Assembly (NCBI GenBank): GCA_964550565.1
Contig: CAZKAI010000003.1
Span: 1 to 64,000 of the forward strand
Reading direction: 5' to 3'
Length of the DNA: 64,000 nt
Origin: Anaeroglomus sp964550565
GTDB lineage: Bacteria; Planctomycetota; Phycisphaerae; Sedimentisphaerales; Anaerohalosphaeraceae
Below, in pieces: positions 25,261 to 34,063 of this stretch; positions within the stretch are counted from its first letter, which is position 1; the number at the start of each line of letters is the position of its first letter. Position numbers and translations under genes: made by a program. Under the pieces are notes generated by a model. It did no database searches. It was not told the DNA's origin and saw nothing but the letters and a program-made list of their open reading frames with translations.

Positions 25261-26163
25261 ATGTCCAGTCATAATCTGTCACATATAACGTTAGATGCTC
25301 TTGATTTGCAGGGGTATTCCGTGGCCGGTGAGGAATCGGTTATTGGGATGCCGCAATTGGATGTGTGTTTTGACATCGGCAAGGCCCCGGATCAGATTAT
25401 TCCGATTCAAAATATCCTGTTGACGCACGGGCACATGGACCATGCAGCGGGGATAGCGTATTACCTGTCGCATCGGAATTTTTTGAAGATGACACCGGGG
25501 GTGGTGTTGACGCCGCCGAACACAATCGATTCCCTGAACCAGATATTGCAGGCCTGGGGGCGACTGGATGGCAGCCGGATACCGGCACAATTGGTTCCGA
25601 TGCGGCCGGGGGATGAATTTAAGGTTAAACCTAATCTGTTTGTGCGGGCATTTCCTACCAAGCACACACGGGAATCCGTCGGTTTTTGTGTGATTGAGCG
25701 ACGGAAAAAACTCAGGCCGGAATATCATGATCTCAGCGGGCCGGAGCTGGTGCAGCTCAAAAAGAAGGGCGTTGCGATTGACAGCCCGCTGGAGATTCCG
25801 ATCGTCACGTATCTTGGGGATACCTCATACGTGGATTTTTCGCAACTGGACTATGTTGCCAACAGCCAGATTCTGATTGCGGAGTGCACTTTTTTTGAAG
25901 ATGAGCATACCGACCGGGCCGACGCAGGGCGTCATATGCATATTGATGAATTTGGGCCGCTGCTGGAGCGGATGAATAACCAGTATATCGTGATTACTCA
26001 TCTGACCCAGCGAACCACTGTGGGACAGGCACGAGCGATGCTGCGAAAAAGGCTGCCGTCGGATGTGTTTAAGAAAATCCATTTTTTAATGGACCGAAAA
26101 TATCGTCAGTTCGGTGATGCGAAAGGTCAAGAGCATCCCGCGGGCAATTCTGCAGGGAGTTAA
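25261..26163 (+). CDS. metallo-beta-lactamase-fold hydrolase, RNase Z-like
   Basis: 300-residue MBL-fold protein. The metal-binding motif THGHMDH lies near residue 59, with later ligands in LGDTSYVDF and the region around VITHLTQRT. It resembles the ribonuclease Z branch (IQNILLTHGHMDHAAGIAYYLS), but the RNase Z exosite arm is not obvious. The substrate is therefore left open. GAGAGG precedes the chosen ATG at 25261. It converges on the next gene with the two stop codons sharing a TTAA overlap of 4 bp. Confidence 0.75.
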   Translation: MSSHNLSHITLDALDLQGYSVAGEESVIGMPQLDVCFDIGKAPDQIIPIQNILLTHGHMDHAAGIAYYLSHRNFLKMTPGVVLTPPNTIDSLNQILQAWGRLDGSRIPAQLVPMRPGDEFKVKPNLFVRAFPTKHTRESVGFCVIERRKKLRPEYHDLSGPELVQLKKKGVAIDSPLEIPIVTYLGDTSYVDFSQLDYVANSQILIAECTFFEDEHTDRADAGRHMHIDEFGPLLERMNNQYIVITHLTQRTTVGQARAMLRKRLPSDVFKKIHFLMDRKYRQFGDAKGQEHPAGNSAGS

Positions 26164-26795
26164 TTTCTGCTCAGCATCCAGACGGAGGCGATGATGCTGA
26201 TATCCGCGGCCAGATGCATGATATAGGGAATTGCCAGGCCGCGGTTAATCTGCTTAAGATATCGAAACAGCCATGAGACGCCGGACAGAAAGCCAATCGC
26301 GGCAATCACATACACTGGTTTTAAAATCAGGGCCAGGGCCAGTCCATGGTATCCGGCAAAGACCAGGTCGATGAACGCAGGTTTGCTATATGAGGGATTC
26401 CAGCACTCCCGCCAGAATAACTCTTCGAGTATCGGGTTGACGAGGATTGAATAGACTGCAAACAGGCCGCCGGCGAATCCATCCAGTTTATAGGTGTGAA
26501 GAACCGTCAGCAAATCCACCGTATCTGTTTTGGCATGAGGCCAAAACCAATAGATGAGAAGGCCGCATAGCAGGGCGGGGAATCCAAGTAGAAAAGCCTG
26601 AGACCCGGAAAAGCCTTTTTTTATTTCCGAGACCATGGTCCTGTTCACAATGCAGACACACAGGGCAAGGATTGCATGGTATAACAAAATTGCGATCCAT
26701 GCATTATGAAACAGAAAAACCCCCACGATCACGGCACCATAAGGGCTGAACAGGCCGAGCGTTTTTATCCGGCGATGGGACGCTAAGTGAGGCAT
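26160..26795 (-). CDS. CPBP-family intramembrane glutamic protease-like protein
   Basis: 211 residues with about six hydrophobic segments. NPILEELFWRECWNP contains the EExxxR motif of the CPBP (CaaX protease and bacteriocin-processing) family, and the later HLAADISII supplies the second conserved His block. The ATG overlaps the stop of the glycogen debranching gene as TAATG, so it is translationally coupled. Whether it is active and what it cleaves are unknown. Confidence 0.75.
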   Translation of the reverse strand: MPHLASHRRIKTLGLFSPYGAVIVGVFLFHNAWIAILLYHAILALCVCIVNRTMVSEIKKGFSGSQAFLLGFPALLCGLLIYWFWPHAKTDTVDLLTVLHTYKLDGFAGGLFAVYSILVNPILEELFWRECWNPSYSKPAFIDLVFAGYHGLALALILKPVYVIAAIGFLSGVSWLFRYLKQINRGLAIPYIMHLAADISIIASVWMLSRN

Positions 26796-28822
26796 TATTT
26801 GCTTTTGTGAATCAGCATCCAGGCCCGCAGGACTTCGGCTACGCTCCATGCCTGGGCAAAACAGCCTTTGGGTTTCTGCGGCGGATCACCGTCAAAGACC
26901 TCGCTGATACTGCCGATGCAGCCGTCCTCGATAAAATGCGTCAGGAGCGGTTCCAGGAATTTATCGGCCTGGCGTTTGGCTTCCGGCGTGAAACTGTTGA
27001 TACGCAAATACGCCTCGACAAAAGGCCCGATCAGCCACGCCCAGACGGTTCCCTGATGATAGGCCGAATCCCGCTCAAAAGGGCCGCCTTCGTAACGGGG
27101 AACGTATCGACTGTCCGTGGGGCTGAGGCTTCGCAGGCCGTGCGGGGTCAGAAGATGGTCCTGTACTACCTGAACGACTTTTTGCTGCTGCGCTTTGGTC
27201 AGCGGTGAATACGGCAGACTGACGGCCAGTATCTGATTGGGTCGGATGCTGGCATCTTCGGTTCCATCCGGGAGGATGCAGTCGAACAGGCAATTGTATT
27301 TTTCATTCCAGAATATTCTTGAAAAGCTTTTCTGAACCTCTTCGGCCAGGGTGTGATAGAAGGCCGTCTGCTCGATGTTTTTATCCTGATAATAACATTC
27401 CAGATTTCGCAGGGCGTTGTACCACAGGGCGTTAATCTCGACGGACTTGCCGTAGCGGGGTGTAAATACAACACCGTTGCATTTGGCGTCCATCCAGGTG
27501 AGCTGGGTATCGGCGTTTCCGGCTGAGATCAGGTTGTCCTTGTCGGCATGAATATCAAAGCGTGTTCCTCGCCGGTAGGAATCCACGATCCATTTAATGG
27601 CCGGAAGGAGTTTGCCGCTGAAAGTCTGGCGATCATCGGTGGCTCGCAAATAGGCAAAGGCGGCGTGCACAAACCACATCGAGGCATCGACGCTGTTATA
27701 ATGGGCGCCGTGGCCATAATCGTCAAAACGGTTTGGAATCATGCCTTCGCTGACGGCTTTGGCAAAGGTTTGCAGCACGCCGGCAGCGGTCTGGTTTTGT
27801 CCGGTACACAGGCACAGACCTTCCAGGGCAATGAAGGTATCCCGGCCCCAGTCGAGGAACCACGGATAACCCGCAATAATTGTCGGGGTTGGGCGATCAC
27901 CGATATTCCGCTCCACCACAAACTGGCCGGCGGAAATAAACAGTTGGCTGCAGATGGGGTCGGCTGTATCGGCTTTTTTGAGCAGTTCTTTCTGTTTGAG
28001 CTGCAGACTATCGATAACAATATCGATGTCCATCTGATCCAGGTTGTTATTGGACTCCAGGTCGTCGGTAAATGCCGCCCAGAATGTCAGTCGGCAGGGC
28101 TTGTCAATTCGCCGCGTGAATACACCCGGCGACCAGAGGTCTTCAAAACAATCCTGGCCGCGGCGCTGTTCCTGGCGATAGAAAAACCGTCGCCACCACT
28201 GAGGCTGCTGTTCGAAACGAGTCAAATCGCAATGCAGCAGCAGTTTGCCGTTGGGGTCGCTGTCGTTTTGAATGGCGATTTCCTGGTCATTCCACACGGA
28301 ATAGAGATGTATGGATTCATTTTGGAGACTGTGGAAATCCCGCATCGAAGCAAAGGGCCTGATGGAAAAATCAAATGCTTCTTTGACTTCAGTGAAGGTA
28401 TAGGTCAGGGCTATTGTATCACTGTCCGGCAGAAGATACAGCGACCGGGTCAGGGCTGCAAAGTCCATGCGGTAATCCCAGTGAACACCGATATCCTTTC
28501 GAAAGGCGGTCAGATATTGATATCCCTGCGGATGAAATGCCTTATCAAACTCAAAGCAGCTGAACGAGAATTCCTGTCCGTTACCGCGATGCATGGTTTC
28601 CAGGCAGGTTGCCAGCGATTTGATGCGGTTGGCAGGGGGGGTGCGGGATCCAATCAGCAGGGCATGATAGCGGCGGGTATTGCAGCCGGCCACGGTGCTG
28701 CTGGAAAAGCCGGCCCGACTGTTAGTCAGCAGCCATTCACGCTCAACCAAAAGCTCCAGCGGGGAGTTCTTGAGGTTGAACTCAATAGTCGTACCTTGTA
28801 CGTGTTTAGTTGTTTTGGTCAT
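26795..28822 (-). CDS. glycogen debranching enzyme (amylo-alpha-1,6-glucosidase family)
   Basis: 675-residue protein of the archaeal/bacterial GDE type. An N-terminal beta domain (EWLLTNSRAGFSSSTVAGCNTRRYHALLIG) precedes the catalytic (alpha/alpha) toroid. The toroid has GYPWFLDWGRDTFIALEG, NRFDDYGHGAHYNSVDASMWFVHA and a C-terminal YEGGPFERDSAYHQGTVWAWLIGPFVEAYL block, the last containing likely catalytic acids. Expected role: removal of alpha-1,6 branches from glycogen in the cytoplasm. Starts at 28879 or 28912 are possible and would overlap the upstream GH57 gene. Confidence 0.88.
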   Translation of the reverse strand: MTKTTKHVQGTTIEFNLKNSPLELLVEREWLLTNSRAGFSSSTVAGCNTRRYHALLIGSRTPPANRIKSLATCLETMHRGNGQEFSFSCFEFDKAFHPQGYQYLTAFRKDIGVHWDYRMDFAALTRSLYLLPDSDTIALTYTFTEVKEAFDFSIRPFASMRDFHSLQNESIHLYSVWNDQEIAIQNDSDPNGKLLLHCDLTRFEQQPQWWRRFFYRQEQRRGQDCFEDLWSPGVFTRRIDKPCRLTFWAAFTDDLESNNNLDQMDIDIVIDSLQLKQKELLKKADTADPICSQLFISAGQFVVERNIGDRPTPTIIAGYPWFLDWGRDTFIALEGLCLCTGQNQTAAGVLQTFAKAVSEGMIPNRFDDYGHGAHYNSVDASMWFVHAAFAYLRATDDRQTFSGKLLPAIKWIVDSYRRGTRFDIHADKDNLISAGNADTQLTWMDAKCNGVVFTPRYGKSVEINALWYNALRNLECYYQDKNIEQTAFYHTLAEEVQKSFSRIFWNEKYNCLFDCILPDGTEDASIRPNQILAVSLPYSPLTKAQQQKVVQVVQDHLLTPHGLRSLSPTDSRYVPRYEGGPFERDSAYHQGTVWAWLIGPFVEAYLRINSFTPEAKRQADKFLEPLLTHFIEDGCIGSISEVFDGDPPQKPKGCFAQAWSVAEVLRAWMLIHKSK

Positions 28823-28862
28823 AAATTCGAAAGCTCTATTGCGAAATTCAAATACGGCATCA

Positions 28863-30080
28863 CTATTCAACGGGGTCATTGCTGGGCGTTTGCCCCGGCA
28901 ATGCCTGTTCACAGCGAGCCTTGAGATTATTCAGTACATTCATATAATTGATGTAGGAGTCATACGGCGAATCATAGGGGTTGAAGTATTTATGCACATC
29001 GCCGTCGGCGAAATATTTGGTACACATGTAATAAAAGTGATCGGAGGTCTGCAGCTTTCTCCAGTCCGCCAGAAGCTGATCATCCCGGGTCTGCTTGACC
29101 ATCTTTTCAAGACGATATACCTCATGCAGGGCGTTGGACTGCATGGCATTGCCAAGCCATGCCGACAAATCCCGTTCGGTATCGGCCCAACTGATGATAT
29201 GCGGCACATCAACGACGTCCATGGCCGGGTACGCATCCGCTACTTCGCTGGGGGTTTTGAAATCATTGTCCGAATGACTGAGTACTTCCCGGGGTAGATG
29301 CGCCATAAAATCGAATATGCCGGTATCCTGCCATTGGTGCTCACCGAATGTTTCATAGTCCATGAACAGATTGACGACCTGGCCGTTGCCATTGATGCGG
29401 TTGACCCAGGAAGCGAATTTGTTGGCCATCAGGGGGTATTCGTTCCACTGCCGATTGCTGAAGCGAAATGCGATATCGTCGCTGAGCGAATAATTTTTGA
29501 GCAGCAGCTTGAGATTCTTGCAGTTTGGGGGGCGATAGACAAAATTGCTGTTGCGATGGCCCAGGACATGGTCGGCGCCTTCGGTGATCACGGCGTCAAA
29601 TTTACCCATGGCCTCTATGGTCTCGGCAAGCTGATTGTTGTAAATCAGCTCGGTATTGCGGAAGACCCGCGGTGTCTGGCCGAAGAGCTTTTGAATCAAC
29701 TGCATCTGCATGTTGACCTGTTCAATGAATTCCTGGCGGGCGTACAGAAAACTGAGACTATGATAATAAGTTTCAGCCAGAAATTCCACGCAGCCGGTCT
29801 GTGCCAGGGCGTCAAAGGTGCTCATGACCTCGGGACAAAACTGCTGAAATTGCTCCAGTACCACCCCGGTCAGGCTGAAAGCGACTTTAAAGCGACCTTC
29901 ATACCGGCGGATGACATCCAGCAAGAGCCGATTCGTAGGCAGATAGCACTTGTTGGCTACTTTACGACAGATCGACGCATTTCGGAAATCATCGAAATAA
30001 TTCGGCGTCTTATCGAATATCGTATAATGCCTGAGTCGAAAAGGCTGATGAACTTGAAAGTAGAAACAAACCGACGGCAT
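28863..30080 (-). CDS. glycoside hydrolase family 57 alpha-amylase-like protein
   Basis: 405 residues. It opens SVCFYFQVHQPFRLRHY, the conserved N-terminal His motif of GH57. VFRNTELIYNN supplies the probable catalytic Glu, and FMDYETFGEHQW the probable Asp. It acts on alpha-glucans by hydrolysis or transfer. It sits between a GT4 glycogen-synthase-like gene and the debranching enzyme with gaps of 27-40 bp, which supports a role in glycogen turnover. Confidence 0.88.
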   Translation of the reverse strand: MPSVCFYFQVHQPFRLRHYTIFDKTPNYFDDFRNASICRKVANKCYLPTNRLLLDVIRRYEGRFKVAFSLTGVVLEQFQQFCPEVMSTFDALAQTGCVEFLAETYYHSLSFLYARQEFIEQVNMQMQLIQKLFGQTPRVFRNTELIYNNQLAETIEAMGKFDAVITEGADHVLGHRNSNFVYRPPNCKNLKLLLKNYSLSDDIAFRFSNRQWNEYPLMANKFASWVNRINGNGQVVNLFMDYETFGEHQWQDTGIFDFMAHLPREVLSHSDNDFKTPSEVADAYPAMDVVDVPHIISWADTERDLSAWLGNAMQSNALHEVYRLEKMVKQTRDDQLLADWRKLQTSDHFYYMCTKYFADGDVHKYFNPYDSPYDSYINYMNVLNNLKARCEQALPGQTPSNDPVE

Positions 30081-30107
30081 AACAATCCTTATTGTCCGGC
30101 AGGGCGA

Positions 30108-31460
30108 TTAGCCTCCCTGCGTCATCTCCTGATACACTTTTATACATTTCCGGGCGGCATCGGACCATCTCAGCTTGCGAACCTCGAAATTGCCGTGTTC
30201 ACGCAGGGTTAACTGCAGCGGAGGGTATTTGAGCACCGCCAGAATTTTATTGGCCATTTCGTTGATGTCCCAGAAATCGACTTTTAATACATGATGCAGC
30301 ACTTCGGCGACACCGCTTTGCTTGCTGATGAGCACCGGAACATCATAATTCAGGGCTTCCAGCGGGGCGATGCCGAAGGGTTCCGATACGGACGGCATGA
30401 CATATAAATCCGCCATCTGAAAGACTTTCTGGACATCTTTACCGTGGAGGAACCCCGTAAACAGCACTTTGCCGCCGATGCCCATTTGGGTTGCCATTTC
30501 GATCATGCGGTGCATCATATCGCCGGAACCGGCCATGACGAATTTGACATTATCCATGATCTCCAGGACCTTGCGGGCGGACATCAGGAAATATTCCGGG
30601 CCTTTCTGCATGGTAATGCGGCCGAGGAACAGGACAATCTTTTCATCGCTGCGGATGCCGATTTTATTATATTGCGAGGCGTCACCGTTACGCTCGACAC
30701 CATTGTAAACGACTTCAACTTTGTCCCCGGTGATGCCGTAACGGGCCAGAATGATGTTGCGGGTCATGTGGCTTACGGCGATAATCTTGCGGGCAGCGTG
30801 CATTCCCCGGCGTTCAATATCGTAAATCATCGGATTGACATGCTCGCCGCTGCGGTCATATTCTGTGGAATGTACATGGATAACCAGGGGTTTGCCGGAT
30901 ATCGCGGCCACGGCAATACCGGCCGGATAAGTCATCCAGTCATGAGCATGTATCACATCGAATTGTTCCTGCATAGCCAGTCGAACCGCAGAGGCGGCAT
31001 AGCGATGCACTTCGGTGTACATGTCGCCGCTGTAATGGCCGGGCTGGCCCATGGCGCTGGGTTCCTGGCTGAGCCAGTGGCGAACCTCTTCCATGCCGTT
31101 AATCGCTTTAAACTGCTCCTGCGTCGCTTTTTGATGGATAAGCTGTTCAATCTGCTGTTGATATACCTGCGGCGTTGCATAGGGCTGCAGAGCTGAATTA
31201 ATGGCATGAAATGTGACGTGTTTCAGCTCTTTTTGTACAAAACTTGTCGCTATTTGTGTTGATGTGACCGTTTGCGGTTTAACCTGCAGGGGTGTCAGCA
31301 TGCGTACATGATTGTTCGCGGTTTGCTGAAATGGTTTGGGAAGAACGAACACAACTTCCACGCCCAGATCGCTCATCGCCCTGGTCAATCCGTGACAAGC
31401 TGTTCCGAGGCCACCACTGATAAACGGTGGAAACTCCCAGCCGAGCATGAACACTTTCAT
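30108..31460 (-). CDS. GT4-family glycosyltransferase, probable glycogen synthase
   Basis: 450 residues. MKVFMLGWEFPPFISGGLGTACHGLTRAM is the nucleotide-sugar synthase N-terminus with the GGLG loop. NPMIYDIERRGM, KIIAVSHMTR and FLGRITMQKGPEYF mark the second Rossmann domain, and VMPSVSEPFGIAPLEAL is the E-x7-E retaining-transferase motif. The neighbourhood (GH57, debranching enzyme) suggests glycogen synthesis from a sugar nucleotide; the donor is unknown. It is the first gene of the glycogen cluster. Confidence 0.85.
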   Translation of the reverse strand: MKVFMLGWEFPPFISGGLGTACHGLTRAMSDLGVEVVFVLPKPFQQTANNHVRMLTPLQVKPQTVTSTQIATSFVQKELKHVTFHAINSALQPYATPQVYQQQIEQLIHQKATQEQFKAINGMEEVRHWLSQEPSAMGQPGHYSGDMYTEVHRYAASAVRLAMQEQFDVIHAHDWMTYPAGIAVAAISGKPLVIHVHSTEYDRSGEHVNPMIYDIERRGMHAARKIIAVSHMTRNIILARYGITGDKVEVVYNGVERNGDASQYNKIGIRSDEKIVLFLGRITMQKGPEYFLMSARKVLEIMDNVKFVMAGSGDMMHRMIEMATQMGIGGKVLFTGFLHGKDVQKVFQMADLYVMPSVSEPFGIAPLEALNYDVPVLISKQSGVAEVLHHVLKVDFWDINEMANKILAVLKYPPLQLTLREHGNFEVRKLRWSDAARKCIKVYQEMTQGG

Positions 31461-31718
31461 AGCTTAACCCCGATTAGCCTCAATGCCTTATTTTTATGTG
31501 AAAATTCCATTTTTCAGCCAGAGCTCAAGACATAAAATGTCATTTTTGTTTAATAGTGCTATTATAAGGGGGCTTTGATGAAGCGTCTATAAATTTTTTG
31601 TGAAAATATTAAATGATTGTATCGGAAGTCGCAGAATATAATACTATGTTAATAGATAATGTATATATATTAATATGTATAATCAATACAAACCTGAAAT
31701 GAATTTTCGTTCAATAAG

Positions 31719-31745
31719 AAAAAGACCGTTCCTTTCGAAACGGCC
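31719..31745 (-). terminator. rho-independent terminator for the histone-fold gene
   Basis: On the minus strand GGCCGTT pairs with AACGGTC around an 8-nt loop and is followed by TTTTTCTT. It lies 57 bp past the stop of the gene starting at 32017. The 31461-31718 stretch beyond it is AT-rich with no gene; it probably holds the glycogen-cluster promoter. Confidence 0.78.
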
Positions 31746-31801
31746 TCTTTCTGTTGAGTCATGTCTGACGAGCCTGCAAAGAGGACCGTCAAAAACCCCG
31801 A

Positions 31802-32017
31802 TTACATATCCTGGGGCTTCAGGGTGCTGCGTTTGTTGGCCTGAGTGCGGGCCAGGGCGGCATCCAGCATCGCATAGATGCATTCATTCAGCGCCGGAAG
31901 TGCTTCCGAAGAAGTCATCATGCCTTTGCTTTTGACATAGGCTTTGACTTTGCTGGCGACGACCAGCATTTCTTTTTCTTTCTTGGCGCTCTTTGCTGCG
32001 GCTTTTTTCTTTGCCAT
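31802..32017 (-). CDS. putative bacterial histone-fold DNA-binding protein
   Basis: A 71-residue basic protein. The N-terminal tail (residues 1-16) is almost only Lys, Ala, Glu and Ser. Then come a short helix (MLVVASKVKAYVKSKG), a loop (MMTSSEAL), a long central helix (ALPALNECIYAMLDAALARTQANKR), and a terminal STLKPQDM. The last part resembles the R-K-T-(V/I)-x-P-x-D end of histone folds, with a truncated third helix. This helix-loop-long helix layout and the RSTLKPQD motif match bacterial and archaeal histone-like proteins. It has GGAGGT at 32026-32031, its own promoter region and a terminator, so it is monocistronic, as expected for an abundant chromatin protein. Assigned by pattern only. 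Confidence 0.7.
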   Translation of the reverse strand: MAKKKAAAKSAKKEKEMLVVASKVKAYVKSKGMMTSSEALPALNECIYAMLDAALARTQANKRSTLKPQDM

Positions 32018-32054
32018 TTGTGTTTACCTCCATGTTAAGTGGTTCCAATAATAT

Positions 32055-32069
32055 CGCCTGATTCAGGCG
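32055..32069. promoter_or_regulatory. perfect palindrome in the histone-fold gene promoter
   Basis: CGCCTGA-T-TCAGGCG is a 7-bp inverted repeat with a 1-bp centre. On the minus strand it lies between a possible -35 TTGCGT and an AT-rich -10 region, so it may be an operator. The rest of 32018-32323 has no gene. Confidence 0.5.
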
Positions 32070-32323
32070 TAAAACGCAATCCTTGTGCGTATTTTGTGAA
32101 TCTCCGGGATGAAAAGCAACAAAAATATTTGAAAAAAACACAAAATTTTGCATTCGGAGGCCTTATAACAGCAAAATATCATTTTTGCCGGGCTGTTTTT
32201 GGTGTTTCCATCGTAAATTTTGATTCCAAAGGGCTGTTTCACGTTAACCCGCCCCCACAAATTACCGAAAAAACCTGCGTCTGATGCATTGTTTTGAGCT
32301 TCAGAAGTCAAGAAAGGCTGATT

Positions 32324-32635
32324 ATGGGAAGACCCAAAAAACTGCTGGAGACTCCGCCGGACCTCAAGAATTTAGTCACGGTGGCGTTTGCCGAAGACAT
32401 GGAACTGGCTGAACAATATAAGCGGCAATTGCTCGAGAACAGCATACCGGCCGCGATTGAGCCGCTTTCCGACACAAAAAAGATGCCCATGGCAGAGGTT
32501 GCTGTCATGGTTCCGGAAGAATTCCTTGAACAGGCGTATACGTTCCTGGCCCGCCAGGCCGCCTGTGATGATTTCTTCGATATGGTCTTTGGCTCGGATG
32601 GCCAGACCAGTGAACAGTGGGATGATGAAGACTAA
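32324..32635 (+). CDS. small DUF2007-like protein
   Basis: 103 residues, cytoplasmic, acidic at the C-terminus. The segment LVTVAFAEDMELAEQYKRQLLENSIPAAIEPLSD resembles the DUF2007 pattern (a small ferredoxin-like fold called putative signal-transducing). MAEVAVMVPEEFLEQAYTFLARQ continues it. AAAGG precedes the ATG at 32324, and an upstream ATG at 32294 has none. Function is unknown. Confidence 0.65.
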   Translation: MGRPKKLLETPPDLKNLVTVAFAEDMELAEQYKRQLLENSIPAAIEPLSDTKKMPMAEVAVMVPEEFLEQAYTFLARQAACDDFFDMVFGSDGQTSEQWDDED

Positions 32636-32676
32636 TACGTTTTAGAAAATTGGAAACCTTTAACTACGGGTGCAGA

Positions 32677-33021
32677 ATGACAGAACAGAAAGACACGACG
32701 ACCGGCGACCAGGAAGAACGTCGCGGATTTATTGAACGCAGGAAAAATGTGGTGGATCGCCGTCTTGGCCTGGATCGGCGAAGAGGCCCCGGGCATCGCA
32801 GGACAGAGGAGCGACGCAGTGCCGAAGAAGGCGAAATGAGCGAAGAACAGTTTGAATTTCTGATGGCCATTGACCAGTATAAGCGGGCCAATCAGAGACC
32901 TTTTCCCGCCTGGACGGAGGTGTTGGAAGTTCTCAAGGCACTGGGCTATCGCAAGGTTGCAGAGCCGCAATCGCTGGAGTCATTCCGCAAACAGGATAAG
33001 GAACAGCCTGTCCACGTTTAA
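32677..33021 (+). CDS. small charged hypothetical protein
   Basis: 114 residues. The first half is very rich in Arg, Glu and Asp (EERRGFIERRKNVVDRRLGLDRRRGPGHRRTEERR). This RR-x-x-DRR pattern is common in uncharacterised response-regulator-associated proteins. The second half (EQFEFLMAIDQYKRANQRPFPAWTEVLEVLKALGYRKV) looks like a compact helical domain. I do not recognise a family. It follows the DUF2007-like gene by 41 bp and ends before a shared terminator. Confidence 0.65.
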   Translation: MTEQKDTTTGDQEERRGFIERRKNVVDRRLGLDRRRGPGHRRTEERRSAEEGEMSEEQFEFLMAIDQYKRANQRPFPAWTEVLEVLKALGYRKVAEPQSLESFRKQDKEQPVHV

Positions 33022-33041
33022 GACTGAAAATTCCACAAAAT

Positions 33042-33077
33042 AAACGGCCGCCCAGTATTGCTGGAGCGGCCGTTTTT
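33042..33077. terminator. bidirectional rho-independent terminator
   Basis: AAACGGCCGC at 33042-33051 pairs with GCGGCCGTTT at 33066-33075. T residues follow on the plus strand, and A residues precede the stem so that it also works on the minus strand. It lies between the converging 114-residue protein gene and trpA and can serve both. Confidence 0.88.
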
Positions 33078-33101
33078 ATTGGTCTGGACGGTGTTCACTG
33101 T

Positions 33102-34054
33102 CTATACCTTTGTCAGTGTTTCCTGAACCGAAGCAGTAAACTCTGCGACCTGACGTTTCATCTGGGCGGGATTGCCGAGGTTGTCTTCGATTATTTTCAC
33201 CANNNNNNNNNNNNNNNNNNNNNNNNNNNNNNNNNNNNNNNNNNNNNNNNNNNNNNNNNNNNNNNNNNNNNNNNNNNNNNNNNNNNNNNNNNNNNNNNNN
33301 NNACCTGACGTTTCATCTGGGCGGGATTGCCGAGGTTGTCTTCGATTATTTTCACCACGCGGGAGCCGATAATCACCCCGTCGGCGCCGGCAGAAGCCAC
33401 CTCGGCAGCATGTTCGGCGGAACTGATGCCGAAACCGACACAAACCGGTTTATCGGTCAGGGCCTTTAGTCTGGCAACAAGGGGTTTGACGGCTCCGGAC
33501 AATGCATTTCGCTGTCCCGTCGTTCCCAGCAGGGAGACGGTATAGATAAACCCCGTAGTTTTGTCTGCAATCTGTTTAAGCCGCTGATCGGGCGTGTTGG
33601 GGGTAACCATAAATACGGTTTCCAGTCCTGCAGACAGGGCGGCAGGGGCGATTTCATCGGCATCATCAATGCTGATGTCCGCAACAAGGACGCTGGTCCC
33701 GCCGGCATGTTTGAAGTCCTTGAAAAACTGCTCTACCCCGTAATGGTAAATCAGGTTATAATAAACCAATAATCCAATGGGAATGGCTTTATAGGTTGTG
33801 ATTTGAGCTATCAAATCAAGTGCTTTTTTGGGTGTCATTCCCGCCTGCAGGGCTCGAATATCGGCTTTCTGGATGGTCGGGCCATCGGCAATGGGGTCGG
33901 AAAAGGGAATTCCCAGCTCGAGAATATCCGCTCCTGCGTCAATGGATGTTTTAATCAACTCCAGGCTGGTTTTCTCGTCCGGGTCACCAAGTACAAAGAA
34001 AGGAATCAATGCCGCCCGGTTTAATTGGTCGAAAATGGTCTTGTATGAAGTCAT
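33102..34054 (-). CDS. trpA: tryptophan synthase alpha chain (interrupted by an assembly gap)
   Basis: Cleaves indole-3-glycerol phosphate to indole and glyceraldehyde 3-phosphate and channels indole to TrpB. The catalytic block ELGIPFSDPIADGPTIQ carries the Glu and Asp residues, and VCVGFGISSAEHAAEVASAGADGVIIGSRVV is the phosphate-binding end. The 100-N gap at 33203-33302 is flanked by an identical 55 bp. Collapsing it leaves 798 bp, exactly a 265-residue protein with a proper C-terminus. It is the last gene of the trp operon. Confidence 0.93.
33203..33302. other. assembly gap (100 N) flanked by 55-bp identical ends
   Basis: Bases 33148-33202 are repeated exactly at 33303-33357. The gap is a fixed-length spacer between overlapping contigs, and nothing is missing. 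Confidence 0.95.
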
Positions 34055-34063
34055 AATCCTGCC

